From Companilactobacillus metriopterae (lineage in GTDB: Bacteria; Bacillota; Bacilli; Lactobacillales; Lactobacillaceae), in contig NZ_RSTD01000001.1 of NCBI RefSeq assembly GCF_004117915.1, forward strand, positions 1 through 64,000: a stretch of 64,000 bases of DNA, in the 5' to 3' direction. Each line of letters begins with the position of its first letter. Position 1 is the stretch's first letter. Positions 25,680 to 36,303 of this stretch are shown in pieces. Made by a program: the position numbers and the translations under genes. The notes under the pieces were generated by a model. That model was not told the DNA's origin. It saw only the letters and a program-made list of their open reading frames with translations, and did no database searches.

Positions 25680-26309
25680 AATTATTGTGGAAATAGTTCT
25701 GTTTAGTCTCTTGGAAATAGTTATAATCTTTTCGCAATCCGGGTCTTTTTCCATATCTTTGAATTTAGATTTTAACTCATCCATCTGAGATTTAGTAATA
25801 TTGTCTTTAAATATGTGACCATTATATAAAACAGATAATATAGCAATAGTTTCAGGATCTAATTTTTCATTACTAAATGCTTCTTCTGTTAATTCATTTT
25901 TTAGCTTATTTTGTAAGGTAGTGTCAGCAAAATAATTATTATATTTGTTGAAAATAGTTCCCTTAACTTCTTTTCGAACAACGTCTCGAACAGATAATGA
26001 ATCACCAATTTGATTGTAGATAGGTTTAGTTACTTTTTCACTATTCATAGATCGAAGAACGTGAACAACACTCTTACCTTGATTTTTATTAATAAGTTGA
26101 AAAAACTGATTTAAGTATTCTTTTTCAGGAGGAAGAACCTTCTTGATAATAACGCTCTTCTCCGTTAAATCAATAATGTCATTTATAACAAGATCAAAGA
26201 AAGAACTGGCAGCTAAAAAAGCTCTCTTGCGACTATTTGTGTATATCTTTGTACTACCTTTTTCATCGCAGGCCAGTATAAAATATTTTTGTGGAATATT
26301 ATAATTCAT
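25677..26309 (-). CDS. GPP34 (GOLPH3)-like protein, tentative
   Basis: This is a soluble, mostly helical protein of 210 residues. The start IPQKYFILACDEKG, the following AFLAASSFFDLVINDIIDL and the segment VRDVVRKEVKGTIFNKYNNY resemble the bacterial GPP34 family, related to the Golgi phosphoinositide-binding GOLPH3. No catalytic motif is visible. It lies ten bases behind the SGNH hydrolase gene and is probably co-transcribed with it. The family call is by eye and could be wrong. Confidence 0.45.
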   Translation of the reverse strand: MNYNIPQKYFILACDEKGSTKIYTNSRKRAFLAASSFFDLVINDIIDLTEKSVIIKKVLPPEKEYLNQFFQLINKNQGKSVVHVLRSMNSEKVTKPIYNQIGDSLSVRDVVRKEVKGTIFNKYNNYFADTTLQNKLKNELTEEAFSNEKLDPETIAILSVLYNGHIFKDNITKSQMDELKSKFKDMEKDPDCEKIITISKRLNRTISTII

Positions 26310-26319
26310 ATGAACTCCT

Positions 26320-26850
26320 TCATTGTGCTAATAAAAAGTCTATTTCTGGAGCAATACTGGACTCTACAAAGTTAAGTCCCTTATCTGCCAAATGAATTCC
26401 ATCATTCTTCAAAAATTCATCTTTATTACCATAAGACATTTTGTGCAAAATGTCCAAATATCTAAGGTTATGCTTTTTAGAAATATTTTCTGTTATGAGC
26501 TCAAACTGCACCTGTCGAGTCCAAGGATAATCAGGGTTTTTAGTCCAATCAATATATTGTGGCGACAATAAAATTAATTTTTCTGTACCGAAATTTTCGA
26601 TTAGTTTAGTTATGTTGTAAGCATATTTGCCCGGTTTTATATCATCAACTACACAGATATCATTGATTCCAAATCCTACGACAATAACATCAGGATTTTG
26701 ATTACTAATGGTGTCTAATTTACCTGAGATAGAATTTGAATTATCTTGATCTTTAGATAGATTAATGAATTTATTATCAACAGAATTTTCTAAATGCTCA
26801 CTTTGAAAATTTGTTAGAAGTGAGTCCCCAATTAATACTATTTTCTTCAT
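26320..26850 (-). CDS. SGNH/GDSL hydrolase family protein
   Basis: This 176-residue hydrolase has the block I motif VLIGDSLLT with the nucleophile serine, the block III GFGINDI and the block V DGIHLADKG with the catalytic Asp-His pair. There is no signal peptide, so it acts in the cytoplasm, probably as an esterase or acyl hydrolase of unknown substrate. AGGGGCATACT precedes the ATG. It is the first gene of a two-gene set. Confidence 0.8.
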   Translation of the reverse strand: MKKIVLIGDSLLTNFQSEHLENSVDNKFINLSKDQDNSNSISGKLDTISNQNPDVIVVGFGINDICVVDDIKPGKYAYNITKLIENFGTEKLILLSPQYIDWTKNPDYPWTRQVQFELITENISKKHNLRYLDILHKMSYGNKDEFLKNDGIHLADKGLNFVESSIAPEIDFLLAQ

Positions 26851-26948
26851 AGTATGCCCCTAAAATGTAAAATGTTCTATAATATTAGAATACCAGAAAA
26901 ATAATAAATGTTAATGAATATAATCAACAATGAGTGGGTATTTTTTAT

Positions 26949-27875
26949 ATGAACAAATTAAATAACTATGATTCATTTACGCGTGAAGAATGGCGTGATT
27001 TTCATGGAGAATATGACAAAAAACCAATTACAGATGAAGAGCTAGAAAATATAAAATCTTTAGACGATGAAATTTCTATTGACGATGTAAGAGATATTTA
27101 TGCTCCAATTAGGCATCTATTACACATTTATTTGAAGAACCATCGCAAATTAGTAAAATTGAGAAATGAATTTTTAGGTCAGAAGAATGTGCAAGTCCCT
27201 TTTATAATTGGTATTTCTGGTTCAGTTGCTGTAGGAAAAAGTACTACAGCTAGACTTCTAAAAGTATTAATTCAACGAGCTTATCCTCAATATAGTGTGG
27301 AACAAATGACTACCGATGGATTTTTGTATCCAAATAGTATCTTAGAAGAACGAGGAATTTCCGAGAAAAAAGGATTTCCAGAAACATATGATATGGATAA
27401 ATTGTTGAAGTTTTTAAGTGATGTCAAAACTAAGGGTGGGGAAATCAAGTATCCGCTATATTCACATAATATCTATGACATAATTCCAGATCAATATAAT
27501 TCTGTTAAAAATCCTGATATATTGATTGTTGAAGGTATAAATGTTCTACAATTATCCGCTAATCAACAAATATACATGAGTGATTATTTCGATTTTTCTA
27601 TTTACATAGATGCAGAATTTGAAAATATCAAATCCTGGTTTATGAACCGATTTGAATCATTATTGGATATTTCTAAAAATGATACTGAAAGTTATTATCA
27701 TCAATTCACAAAAATTCCTCGTCAAGAAGCTATTGATATGGCTGAAGAAGTATGGAATGAGATAAATTATCCAAATTTAAAGAATTATATAGCACCAACA
27801 AAAAATCGTGCCAATTTAATTTTACATAAGTCCAATAATCATCTTGTAGATCAAGTTAGTTTAAGAAAATACTAG
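26949..27875 (+). CDS. coaA: Type I pantothenate kinase CoaA
   Basis: CoaA phosphorylates pantothenate, the first step of coenzyme A synthesis. The 308-residue protein contains the P-loop GISGSVAVGKST, the family segment YPQYSVEQMTTDGFLYPN, and IIPDQYNSVKNPDILIVEGI. I use the ATG after GAGTGGGT. An in-frame GTG 15 bases earlier falls inside that ribosome site. No coupled gene is evident. Confidence 0.93.
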   Translation: MNKLNNYDSFTREEWRDFHGEYDKKPITDEELENIKSLDDEISIDDVRDIYAPIRHLLHIYLKNHRKLVKLRNEFLGQKNVQVPFIIGISGSVAVGKSTTARLLKVLIQRAYPQYSVEQMTTDGFLYPNSILEERGISEKKGFPETYDMDKLLKFLSDVKTKGGEIKYPLYSHNIYDIIPDQYNSVKNPDILIVEGINVLQLSANQQIYMSDYFDFSIYIDAEFENIKSWFMNRFESLLDISKNDTESYYHQFTKIPRQEAIDMAEEVWNEINYPNLKNYIAPTKNRANLILHKSNNHLVDQVSLRKY

Positions 27876-28013
27876 ATTTTAATTTTGCATTATTATCTTT
27901 ATTTATTATAAAATAACTTATCAAAGTAAAGATTTAAATAAACCATATATTCTATGTGAGTGGTAAAATTAATCTTAATTAAATAATGAATTGAATAGGG
28001 AGAATTATAAATT

Positions 28014-28946
28014 ATGAAAGCAGTAGTAATTAACGAGTATGGTAGTAGAGACCAACTAAAAATGACTGATATTGAAATACCGGATATTGCAAATGATGAA
28101 GTATTAGTTGAAGTTAAGGCTACATCAATTAATCCAATTGACTGGAAATTACGTGAGGGTTACTTATCTGAGATGATTCCACTTGATTTTCCAATTATTC
28201 TAGGATGGGATGTTTCAGGGGTCATTACTAGAATTGGATCAGATGTAACTAACTTCAAAGTTGGGGATAAGATCTTAGCTCGTCCAGATCTAACAAATCG
28301 TGGTACTTATGCTCAATATACAGCAGTTAAGGAAGATAAGTTAGCACTACTTCCAGATAATGTATCTTTCGAAGAAGGCGCAGCTCTTCCACTAGCTGGA
28401 CTTACAGCTTGGCAAGGAATCTATGATGAATTAGATGTTCAACCAGGTCAAAAAGTTCTTATTCAAGGTGGTGCTGGTGGTGTAGGAATTATTGCTATCC
28501 AAGTTTTAAAACACATTGGTGCAACTGTGGTTACTACTGCCAGTGCCAAGAATGCCGACTTCTTAAAAGAATTAGGTGCTGATCAAGTGATTGATTACAA
28601 TACTGAAGATTTTAGTGATGTTTTATCAGATATGGACGCGGTATTTGATACTATCGGTGGAGATACTCTTGATAAAAGTTATAAGATTTTAAAACCAGGT
28701 GGAAAACTAACTACTATTGCCGGTGCAGTAAATGAAGATTTAGCTAAAGAAAATCAAGTAACTGCTACTTCGTTGTGGTTATCACCAAATGGTGCTCAAC
28801 TAACTGAATTAGTTAATCTAGTTAGTCAGGGAAAAGTTAAAGTTATTATTGATTCAGTTCAAGAGTTTAGCGAAGATGGTTTAGAGAAAGCTCATGAAAT
28901 TAGTGAATCACATCATGCAAAAGGTAAAATAGTTGTAAAAATGTAA
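28014..28946 (+). CDS. Zinc-independent NADP-dependent oxidoreductase (MDR family)
   Basis: This 310-residue medium-chain reductase is of the quinone oxidoreductase type. It has the GroES-like N-terminal domain (ATSINPIDWKLREGYL) and the nucleotide-binding motif QGGAGGVGIIAIQ, and lacks the zinc ligands of alcohol dehydrogenases. It may reduce quinones or unsaturated aldehydes. GGGAG lies before the start and a terminator directly after the stop. Confidence 0.88.
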   Translation: MKAVVINEYGSRDQLKMTDIEIPDIANDEVLVEVKATSINPIDWKLREGYLSEMIPLDFPIILGWDVSGVITRIGSDVTNFKVGDKILARPDLTNRGTYAQYTAVKEDKLALLPDNVSFEEGAALPLAGLTAWQGIYDELDVQPGQKVLIQGGAGGVGIIAIQVLKHIGATVVTTASAKNADFLKELGADQVIDYNTEDFSDVLSDMDAVFDTIGGDTLDKSYKILKPGGKLTTIAGAVNEDLAKENQVTATSLWLSPNGAQLTELVNLVSQGKVKVIIDSVQEFSEDGLEKAHEISESHHAKGKIVVKM

Positions 28947-28947
28947 T

Positions 28948-28976
28948 AAAGATTGCCGAAAGGCAATCTTTTTTTG
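28948..28976 (+). terminator. Terminator after the oxidoreductase gene
   Basis: AGATTGCC and GGCAATCT surround a GAAA tetraloop, followed by T7. Confidence 0.9.
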
Positions 28977-29043
28977 TTAAATAAAAGATAAAAAATAAAT
29001 TATTAGCTATAATGATTGGTAATTAATATAAAGAAGGTTATAA

Positions 29044-30187
<1,144 letters not shown>

Positions 30188-30189
<2 letters not shown>

Positions 30190-30222
30190 AAAGCTATCAC
30201 ACATATTGTGATAGCTTTTTTA
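30188..30222. terminator. Bidirectional terminator after the PLP enzyme gene
   Basis: AAAAAGCTATCACA/TGTGATAGCTTTTT is a perfect 14-bp stem with a five-base loop. It faces the lipase gene on the other strand. Confidence 0.9.
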
Positions 30223-30223
30223 T

Positions 30224-31444
30224 TTAATCTAGAGCAGCTAGTTTGTTAACAATTCCTTTGTAGAAGTTCATAACTGGCTCTTCAAGTTCAGGTGCTTGTT
30301 TAGCATCTAATAATGCAAAGTCTTTGTGATCCCAACCATTGATAGGATCGTTGTATTGCCATACACCAGTTTGAGAATCAGGTGTTTGATCATCACGAGC
30401 AGCTGCTTGTCCAAATGGATATTTAGCTGATATAACTGGAACTTCACCATCGTTAGGCCACCATTGTGGATCGTTGCCATAGTGTCCAATCAACCATGAT
30501 CCAGCAGGATCAACAACGTTCATAGTATCTATAGGGTTGTAACGTCCTGTTTTTGTTGGATATGAAGCTAATCCAGAATAAGTAAAGTAGTGAACGTTGC
30601 TACCTAAATTAGTTCTAGCATTTATAGCGTTAGCTCCATCAAATGTTAGATCGTATATTGAATTATCATTTGAGTTCCAGATTTTACTCTTAAGAACTTG
30701 TTTTTGGTAACTAACAAGAGATTGACCCGGTTTGCGCACTAGGCCCCATTGATCTAATTTATAATCATTTGAGATTACAACGTTTGGAACTTTAGCAGAA
30801 ACAATTGCTCCTGTGTAAAGTAAATTTCTTACAGCTTGTAGATTACCAACTGTTTCAGCTGTTGGTGTACCATTATTTGGTGTTGCTACTGTAACTACAG
30901 AATCAACCCAGTTGTGTCCACCTCTGAATAATGGACTAGTACCATCTTCACCAGACATTTGTAATTCTTTTTGATCACCATTTCTAAGTAGGGAATCAAG
31001 ATCTCTAATTGTTTGACCACCCATAGAGTGTCCTACTAAATGAATAGGGTGATTTTCATCCCAATCAGGATATAGACCAGGATATGTTCTACCATATCTT
31101 TCATGGCCATTAACAGTAGAGTGGGCAGCACCATAGTCTACAGTACCACCTTTGATGTATGCGTAAAGTTCACAGGCACGATCCCAATCGCTACCAAATG
31201 GACTTACAACACCTTCATAGACTGTATGTCCTGTTTCGTTATTTAGGCGAGTGATGATATCTGTGGTTTTGCCACCCCAGTATAGATTGTCACCATCTTC
31301 ACCACGACCCCAACCAGTTAATCCGTGGACGAAAACAATAGGATCATTATTATCGGCATATGTAGTCTGTTGGATTGTGAAAAGACCAGTTATCCCAATA
31401 AGAAGTGAAAAAATAAAAGCGTATATAAAATTCCGTTTCTTCAT
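30224..31444 (-). CDS. Secreted triacylglycerol lipase (family I.5-like)
   Basis: This secreted lipase of 406 residues has a signal peptide of about 30 residues ending near TTYA. The mature part begins directly with PIVFVHGLTGWGRGED and contains the nucleophile in LVGHSMGG, ATPNNGT, then NDGEVPV and WDHKDF, which suit the Asp and His of the triad. The absence of a long propeptide resembles Geobacillus-type lipases more than staphylococcal ones. CAGGGGG precedes the ATG. Upstream lies a cre-like box. Confidence 0.88.
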   Translation of the reverse strand: MKKRNFIYAFIFSLLIGITGLFTIQQTTYADNNDPIVFVHGLTGWGRGEDGDNLYWGGKTTDIITRLNNETGHTVYEGVVSPFGSDWDRACELYAYIKGGTVDYGAAHSTVNGHERYGRTYPGLYPDWDENHPIHLVGHSMGGQTIRDLDSLLRNGDQKELQMSGEDGTSPLFRGGHNWVDSVVTVATPNNGTPTAETVGNLQAVRNLLYTGAIVSAKVPNVVISNDYKLDQWGLVRKPGQSLVSYQKQVLKSKIWNSNDNSIYDLTFDGANAINARTNLGSNVHYFTYSGLASYPTKTGRYNPIDTMNVVDPAGSWLIGHYGNDPQWWPNDGEVPVISAKYPFGQAAARDDQTPDSQTGVWQYNDPINGWDHKDFALLDAKQAPELEEPVMNFYKGIVNKLAALD

Positions 31445-31488
31445 AATTAATTAACCCCCTGATTAATTTATATTTTAATTATTACACT

Positions 31489-31502
31489 TGTAAGCGGTTA
31501 CT
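31489..31502 (-). promoter_or_regulatory. cre-like box upstream of the lipase
   Basis: TGTAAGCGGTTACT matches the CcpA consensus except at the last base and lies within a longer imperfect dyad (CACTTG...CAAGTG, 31486-31510). On the minus strand TTACAA and TATAAA, 15 bases apart, could be the promoter it controls. Confidence 0.5.
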
Positions 31503-31510
31503 GCAAGTGC

Positions 31511-31697
31511 TATCAAGGGTTTTAGAATTTTGAATATGATAAGTAAATCACAATAAAATACATAATTTTAAAATAAATCTCACTTTAAATAAAATATCTA
31601 AGTAAAATAATCAGAAAATTAGAATAAGATTTTTCACAAATGAAATTAATTGAATTTGTGATATGTGAATAAATATTCAAAGTTTTTATTTTTCTAC
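31511..31697. other. AT-rich gap between lipase and ABC operon
   Basis: No gene, repeat array or structured RNA could be supported here. The stretch is very AT-rich. Confidence 0.5.
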
Positions 31698-31736
31698 AAA
31701 AAAAGCTTGTTGAAATTAAAAATATTTCAACAAGTC
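31698..31736 (-). terminator. Terminator of the three-gene ABC operon
   Basis: CTTGTTGAAAT/ATTTCAACAAG is a perfect 11-bp stem, followed on the minus strand by T7. The stop codon of the ATPase gene lies at the edge of its loop. Confidence 0.85.
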
Positions 31737-32465
31737 TTTTTCTTTTAACTGAGCTTTTTCTTCAGAATTGAAATCTGAAATAATTTGTCCATGTTGCAAA
31801 ATGATCAGACGATTTCCATACTTCATTGCATCTTCTAGATTATGTGTAACCATCATACAGGTAAGTTTTTCTTTTTTGATAACTTCATCTGTTTTTTCCA
31901 TTAGTTCATGACTGGTCTGTGGATCTAGCGCCGCAGTATGCTCATCTAGCATCAATAGGTCTGGTTTTTGAATTATCGACATTAAGAAGCTAAGAGTTTG
32001 GCGTTGACCACCAGATAATTTATTAGTAAATGTGTTTAAACGATTATCTAGTGTTTTAAATTCACTTAAACGCTCATCAAACTCTGGTAAATGTTTCTTT
32101 AGATTTCTAAATATTAATCGACGCTTTAGACCACGTCTTTTTGCTAGCAGAAGATTTTCTGCAACTGTCATTCTTGGTGAAGTACCAAATTTTGGATCTT
32201 GATATACGCGAGAGATGTATTTACTTCTAGTATTTAAATTTTTTGAAGTAATATCTACATTATTCAACAAAATTTTTCCGCTAGTAATATTTAGAGCACC
32301 AGTTATGGAATCGAATAATGTAGATTTACCAGCACCATTAGTTCCAAGTATTACAATAAAATCTTCAGGATAAATTTTTAGAGATACACCATTTAGGATG
32401 TTAATATCTTCATTTTGATTATAGATTGTTTTAGTTACATTATTTAGCTCTAGTAGAGGTTGCAT
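31716..32465 (-). CDS. ABC transporter ATPase (TrpXYZ/ABC_sub_bind-type system)
   Basis: The 249-residue ATPase has Walker A GTNGAGKST, signature LSGGQRQTLSFLMSI, Walker B LLMLDEHTAALDP and H-loop VTHNLEDAM. The glutamate after the Walker B aspartate is present, but the next residue is His rather than Pro (DEH), a mark of this transporter group. It overlaps the permease gene by 26 bases and ends the operon. Confidence 0.85.
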   Translation of the reverse strand: MQPLLELNNVTKTIYNQNEDINILNGVSLKIYPEDFIVILGTNGAGKSTLFDSITGALNITSGKILLNNVDITSKNLNTRSKYISRVYQDPKFGTSPRMTVAENLLLAKRRGLKRRLIFRNLKKHLPEFDERLSEFKTLDNRLNTFTNKLSGGQRQTLSFLMSIIQKPDLLMLDEHTAALDPQTSHELMEKTDEVIKKEKLTCMMVTHNLEDAMKYGNRLIILQHGQIISDFNSEEKAQLKEKDLLKYF

Positions 32466-33351
32466 TTGATTTTACTCCTCTCTTTAATGTGTGAATAAAC
32501 TGTTCGCGAATTGTTGGTAGAGCAAGGCATAGTGAAAGGATAATTGCAGAAATAAGTTTCAAATCATTAGGGTTAAATCCAAGTTGAAGAACAACCATTA
32601 AGATTAATCGGTAAACGATACTACCAATAACAATTGTAATAATACGAATATTTAGAGGTACATCTGAATAGATAACTTCTCCAATGATAATAGCTGATAG
32701 TCCGATAACAATGACCCCTATACCCATATTCACATCAGCAAATCCATTTTGTTGAGCTATTAATCCACCAGTTAGGGCAACAATGCCGTTAGAAGACATC
32801 AATCCGATAAACTTCATACGAGTAGTATTAATACCAATTGATGATGCCATAATTTCATTATCACCAGTTACAATAAGTGCTTGTCCTTTTTCAGTATTTA
32901 GGAAAAGCATTAGTAATCCAATGATAATTGTTATTAAAATGATTCCCAATATAATTCCGTTAAAGTTCACAGGTAGTTTATCCATACCATATTTATTAAA
33001 GATATTTTGTGGTTTAGTTAAAGACATATTGGCTTTGCCCAAAATTCTTAAATTTACTGAATATAGACCTGTCATTGTAAGTATTCCAGATAGAAGTACT
33101 GGAATTTTGAGTTTGGTATATAAGAAAGCAGTAACAAAACCTGCTAATGCACCATAGATAAATGCAATTAGTAATGAGAACTCAGAAGAATATCCCTGTT
33201 GAATAAGCATTATGCTGGTCACAGCACCCAGAGGAAAAGAACCTTCAACTGTCATATCGGGAAAATCTAAAATTCTGAAAGTGATGAACAAACCCACAGC
33301 TAGAAGTGACCAGATTAATCCCTGATCAATAGTAGAAATAATTAAATTCAT
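32440..33351 (-). CDS. ABC transporter permease (BPD_transp_2 type)
   Basis: The 303-residue permease has about eight helices and the branched-chain/ribose-type fold. FRILDFPDMTVEGSFPLGA is typical of permeases paired with ABC_sub_bind receptors, and GIGVIVIGLSAIIIGEV forms the coupling region. The start overlaps the receptor stop as ATGA. Substrate is not certain. Streptococcal relatives import tryptophan. Confidence 0.85.
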   Translation of the reverse strand: MNLIISTIDQGLIWSLLAVGLFITFRILDFPDMTVEGSFPLGAVTSIMLIQQGYSSEFSLLIAFIYGALAGFVTAFLYTKLKIPVLLSGILTMTGLYSVNLRILGKANMSLTKPQNIFNKYGMDKLPVNFNGIILGIILITIIIGLLMLFLNTEKGQALIVTGDNEIMASSIGINTTRMKFIGLMSSNGIVALTGGLIAQQNGFADVNMGIGVIVIGLSAIIIGEVIYSDVPLNIRIITIVIGSIVYRLILMVVLQLGFNPNDLKLISAIILSLCLALPTIREQFIHTLKRGVKSNATSTRAK

Positions 33352-34355
33352 TTGATAACCTGACCTTTCTTCTCAGCTTTATTAACTAGTGAATCGGGGA
33401 ACTGAATGTTTAATTTTTTAGCTTGTTTTTCATTTAAAATAAGATGACCATTTTTAATAAAGGTTACAGGCATATCTCCTGGTTTTTTACCCTTTAAAAT
33501 TTTTATAACATCTTCACCTGTTTTTTGACCTAGTTCATATTGACTTATACCAACAGTTGCTAGGCCACCATCTTTTACCATTGTTGTAGCGGCAGGGAAG
33601 ACGGGAACATTATTTTGACTAGCTATTTTTGACAATAGTTGCATACCGCTGGCAATAGTATTGTCAGTAGGAACATAGATTGCATCAACATTTTGTGATA
33701 GATCTGTAGCAATTTGATCGAGATCATTTATACTGTTAATCGTTTTGACATTAACTTTCAAATTTTGTTTTTCAGCTAATTTTTGCATACGTTTAGCTTC
33801 TGTGGTGGCAGACATATCACTTGAGGTATATATGATTCCAATTGTTTTTGTATTTGGCATAATTTGCTTAATTAAACTAAGTTGTTGATCAATTGGTGCT
33901 TGATCAGATACTCCAGTAATATTTCCACCAGGTTTAGTATTACTAGGTATAATTCCAAAACCTTTGGGGTCAGTGACAGCACCCATTACTATAGGTATAT
34001 TTGAAGTAGCACTTTTGAGTGATTGAACAGATGGAGTAGCTATTCCAACGGCAACATCTACGTTGTCCTCAACAAATTGCTTGCTGATAGTACGCAAGTT
34101 ACTTTGATCACCCTGCGCATTTTGAAATTCTATTTTTATGTTTTTACCGTCAATGTAGCCATTCTTTTTCAATGTGTCGTCTAAACCACGATTTATCTCA
34201 TCAAGAGCAGGATGGGACATCAGTTGTAGCACACCTATTTTAGGCATATCGTTTTTAGCTTTTTCGGTATCATTTTTAACGTAGAAAAACGCAAATACTA
34301 AAAAGCAAAATAGTACTATGAGTGTTTCGTACACTCTTTTTGTGTGTTTATTCAT
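33348..34355 (-). CDS. ABC transporter substrate-binding protein (ABC_sub_bind family)
   Basis: This receptor of 335 residues has a two-lobed fold recognised by IGVLQLMSHPALDEINRGL, GDQSNLRTISKQFVED and VPIVMGAVTDPKGFG-like blocks. The N-terminus has a single hydrophobic segment but no lipobox, so it may be anchored by an uncleaved helix. It is first in the operon and divergent from the YibE/F pair. Tryptophan or another aromatic amino acid is the likely ligand from family knowledge only. Confidence 0.82.
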   Translation of the reverse strand: MNKHTKRVYETLIVLFCFLVFAFFYVKNDTEKAKNDMPKIGVLQLMSHPALDEINRGLDDTLKKNGYIDGKNIKIEFQNAQGDQSNLRTISKQFVEDNVDVAVGIATPSVQSLKSATSNIPIVMGAVTDPKGFGIIPSNTKPGGNITGVSDQAPIDQQLSLIKQIMPNTKTIGIIYTSSDMSATTEAKRMQKLAEKQNLKVNVKTINSINDLDQIATDLSQNVDAIYVPTDNTIASGMQLLSKIASQNNVPVFPAATTMVKDGGLATVGISQYELGQKTGEDVIKILKGKKPGDMPVTFIKNGHLILNEKQAKKLNIQFPDSLVNKAEKKGQVIK

Positions 34356-34463
34356 GAATGTCGATTCCCCTGATATGTATTAAGCATTTTATACAGAATA
34401 TTTTAAGGTTTAACAATTGTCAATTAAGTTAGATAATATGGTAGTAAATAAAGAGGACATTAT

Positions 34464-35540
34464 ATGAAAAACTGGGTAAAGATAATAATTATTTGTCTAA
34501 TTGGAATAGCAATTACAGCTCTCACTCGAATAGATTCTGCAATCTATAGTGATCCTATTGTACAGGTGACAAGTGTAAAAACAAATTATCAAAGTACCGA
34601 AACGGATGAGTACAAAAATGTGGCTAAAATATATAATCAAACAATCACTGGTAAATTTTTAAATACTAAAGATAAAGGTAAAACAATAAATTTAACCAAT
34701 CAGTATGATAGTTCTTTGCTGATGACTCAAAAATATCGAGTTGGTCAACAATTAGTGGTTAAAAAGAATTCATCAGAGTACTCAATCTATTCACAGAAAA
34801 GAGATACCGTTGTTGTAGGTTTAATTTCTTTAGTTGTATTAATTCTATTTTTGATGAAATACGATAGAATTCGACTATTTTTAAGTATTGTACTAAATTT
34901 AATTGTGTTTGTTATTTTTATGTACATTATCATTAATGTTCCAAAGAGTATTTTATTAATATCTGCAATAATTACAGCATTGCTGGTAACGATAATCTCT
35001 TTGGTGGTAATATTGGGACCGAGTTTTAATGCGTTAGTGGCTTTTTTGAGTACCACAATATCGACTACTTTAGCGATTCTACTAAGTGTATTTCTGATGT
35101 ATTTATCCAATAATCAAAATATTCATTTGGAATATTCTGATTACGGTTTGCAGCCATATTTTATGGTTTTCATTTCCGGAGTCATCTTTAGCGTTTTAGG
35201 TGTAATTATGGACGAGACAATGGACATTACAGCGTCTTTAATTGAAATTAAACAAGAAGTTCCAGATGTGCAAGACGGGAAGTTGTTTAAATCTGGTATG
35301 AATATTGGTAGAGAATTAGTCGGACCATTAATTAATATATTATTGTTTATTGTGGTGGCAGAACATTTAAATATTGTTTTCCTATATCTAAGCAATGGGA
35401 ATTCTATCAATTATACTATTGATATGACATTGACTTTAGGAATCGCACAATTACTAATAAGTAGTATCGGTATATTAATCACAGTTCCGATAACTAGTTT
35501 TATTGCTACAAAAATTATCAATAGGGGGATTGCAAAATGA
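34464..35540 (+). CDS. YibE/F family membrane protein (long)
   Basis: This 358-residue membrane protein has an N-terminal helix, an extracytoplasmic domain of about 95 residues, and six or more further helices. The cytoplasmic motif IMDETMDITASLIEIKQE is typical of YibE/F. The function of the family is unknown. It overlaps the second YibE/F gene by four bases (ATGA) and the two products probably form a complex. Confidence 0.8.
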   Translation: MKNWVKIIIICLIGIAITALTRIDSAIYSDPIVQVTSVKTNYQSTETDEYKNVAKIYNQTITGKFLNTKDKGKTINLTNQYDSSLLMTQKYRVGQQLVVKKNSSEYSIYSQKRDTVVVGLISLVVLILFLMKYDRIRLFLSIVLNLIVFVIFMYIIINVPKSILLISAIITALLVTIISLVVILGPSFNALVAFLSTTISTTLAILLSVFLMYLSNNQNIHLEYSDYGLQPYFMVFISGVIFSVLGVIMDETMDITASLIEIKQEVPDVQDGKLFKSGMNIGRELVGPLINILLFIVVAEHLNIVFLYLSNGNSINYTIDMTLTLGIAQLLISSIGILITVPITSFIATKIINRGIAK

Positions 35541-36280
35541 GTTATTTATTTATTGCGTTTATCCTCTTAAGCATAGTTGTGATGGGAAAGAGAAGTTTAA
35601 CGTTCCTTTTTGGATTAGGAATTAATGTTGTTTTAATATTAGTTTTAGTAATTATGATTGCTGATGGTTTTGATCCGATTATTACGACTGTTGTAATCTC
35701 CATTTTTGTTTTAGTAATAGCTATCTATTTAAATGTAGAAAATTATGATACTGCTAATACCGCGTTTAAAACTTCTCTAATTATTATGTTATTGATACTT
35801 GGTATTACATTTTTAGTTCAACACTATGCTAATTTTCAGGGGATGTGGATTGAGAATCAGGAAGAGTTAGAGGGATTTTCCCTACAGTTAGGTATATCAT
35901 TTCCCGAAATTGCGATAGCAATTATAGTTATTAATAGTTTAGGAGTTATTTCGGAGACTAGTGTTGCAATTTCTAGTGGATTAAATGAAATCATTGATAA
36001 TAAGCCGGATTTAACTGATAGCGAAATCTTTAATGATGGTTTTTCAGTAGGAAATAAGATTTTAATAACACAAATTAATACAATGTTACTTAATTTTTTT
36101 GCTTCAACATTTACTTTGATCTACTTGATGCATAGTTTAAAATTTACTAATTCAGAGTTTATCAATGATAAATTACTTGTTGCAGAGATATTAACAACGC
36201 TAGTTTGTATTATAGGAGTCATATTCACAGTCCCTATAACGTCATATTTTACAGTAAATAATCACAAGAAAAGAGCATAA
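35537..36280 (+). CDS. YibE/F family membrane protein (short)
   Basis: The partner of 247 residues contains about seven helices and a related internal segment, GVISETSVAISSGLNEIIDN, aligned with the motif of its neighbour. It lacks the extracytoplasmic N-terminal domain. Function unknown. A terminator overlaps the stop codon. Confidence 0.8.
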   Translation: MSYLFIAFILLSIVVMGKRSLTFLFGLGINVVLILVLVIMIADGFDPIITTVVISIFVLVIAIYLNVENYDTANTAFKTSLIIMLLILGITFLVQHYANFQGMWIENQEELEGFSLQLGISFPEIAIAIIVINSLGVISETSVAISSGLNEIIDNKPDLTDSEIFNDGFSVGNKILITQINTMLLNFFASTFTLIYLMHSLKFTNSEFINDKLLVAEILTTLVCIIGVIFTVPITSYFTVNNHKKRA

Positions 36281-36303
36281 CCAATTTGGTTATGCTCTTT
36301 TTA
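36271..36303. terminator. Terminator after the YibE/F pair
   Basis: AGAGCATAACC/GGTTATGCTCT is an 11-bp stem with a five-base loop and T5. It also faces the minus-strand gene that ends here. Confidence 0.85.

Noticed and set aside
34356-34463. T-box leader before the ABC operon of the tryptophan-transporter type
   Set aside because: The divergent gap is only 108 bases and shows no T-box motif or terminator pair.
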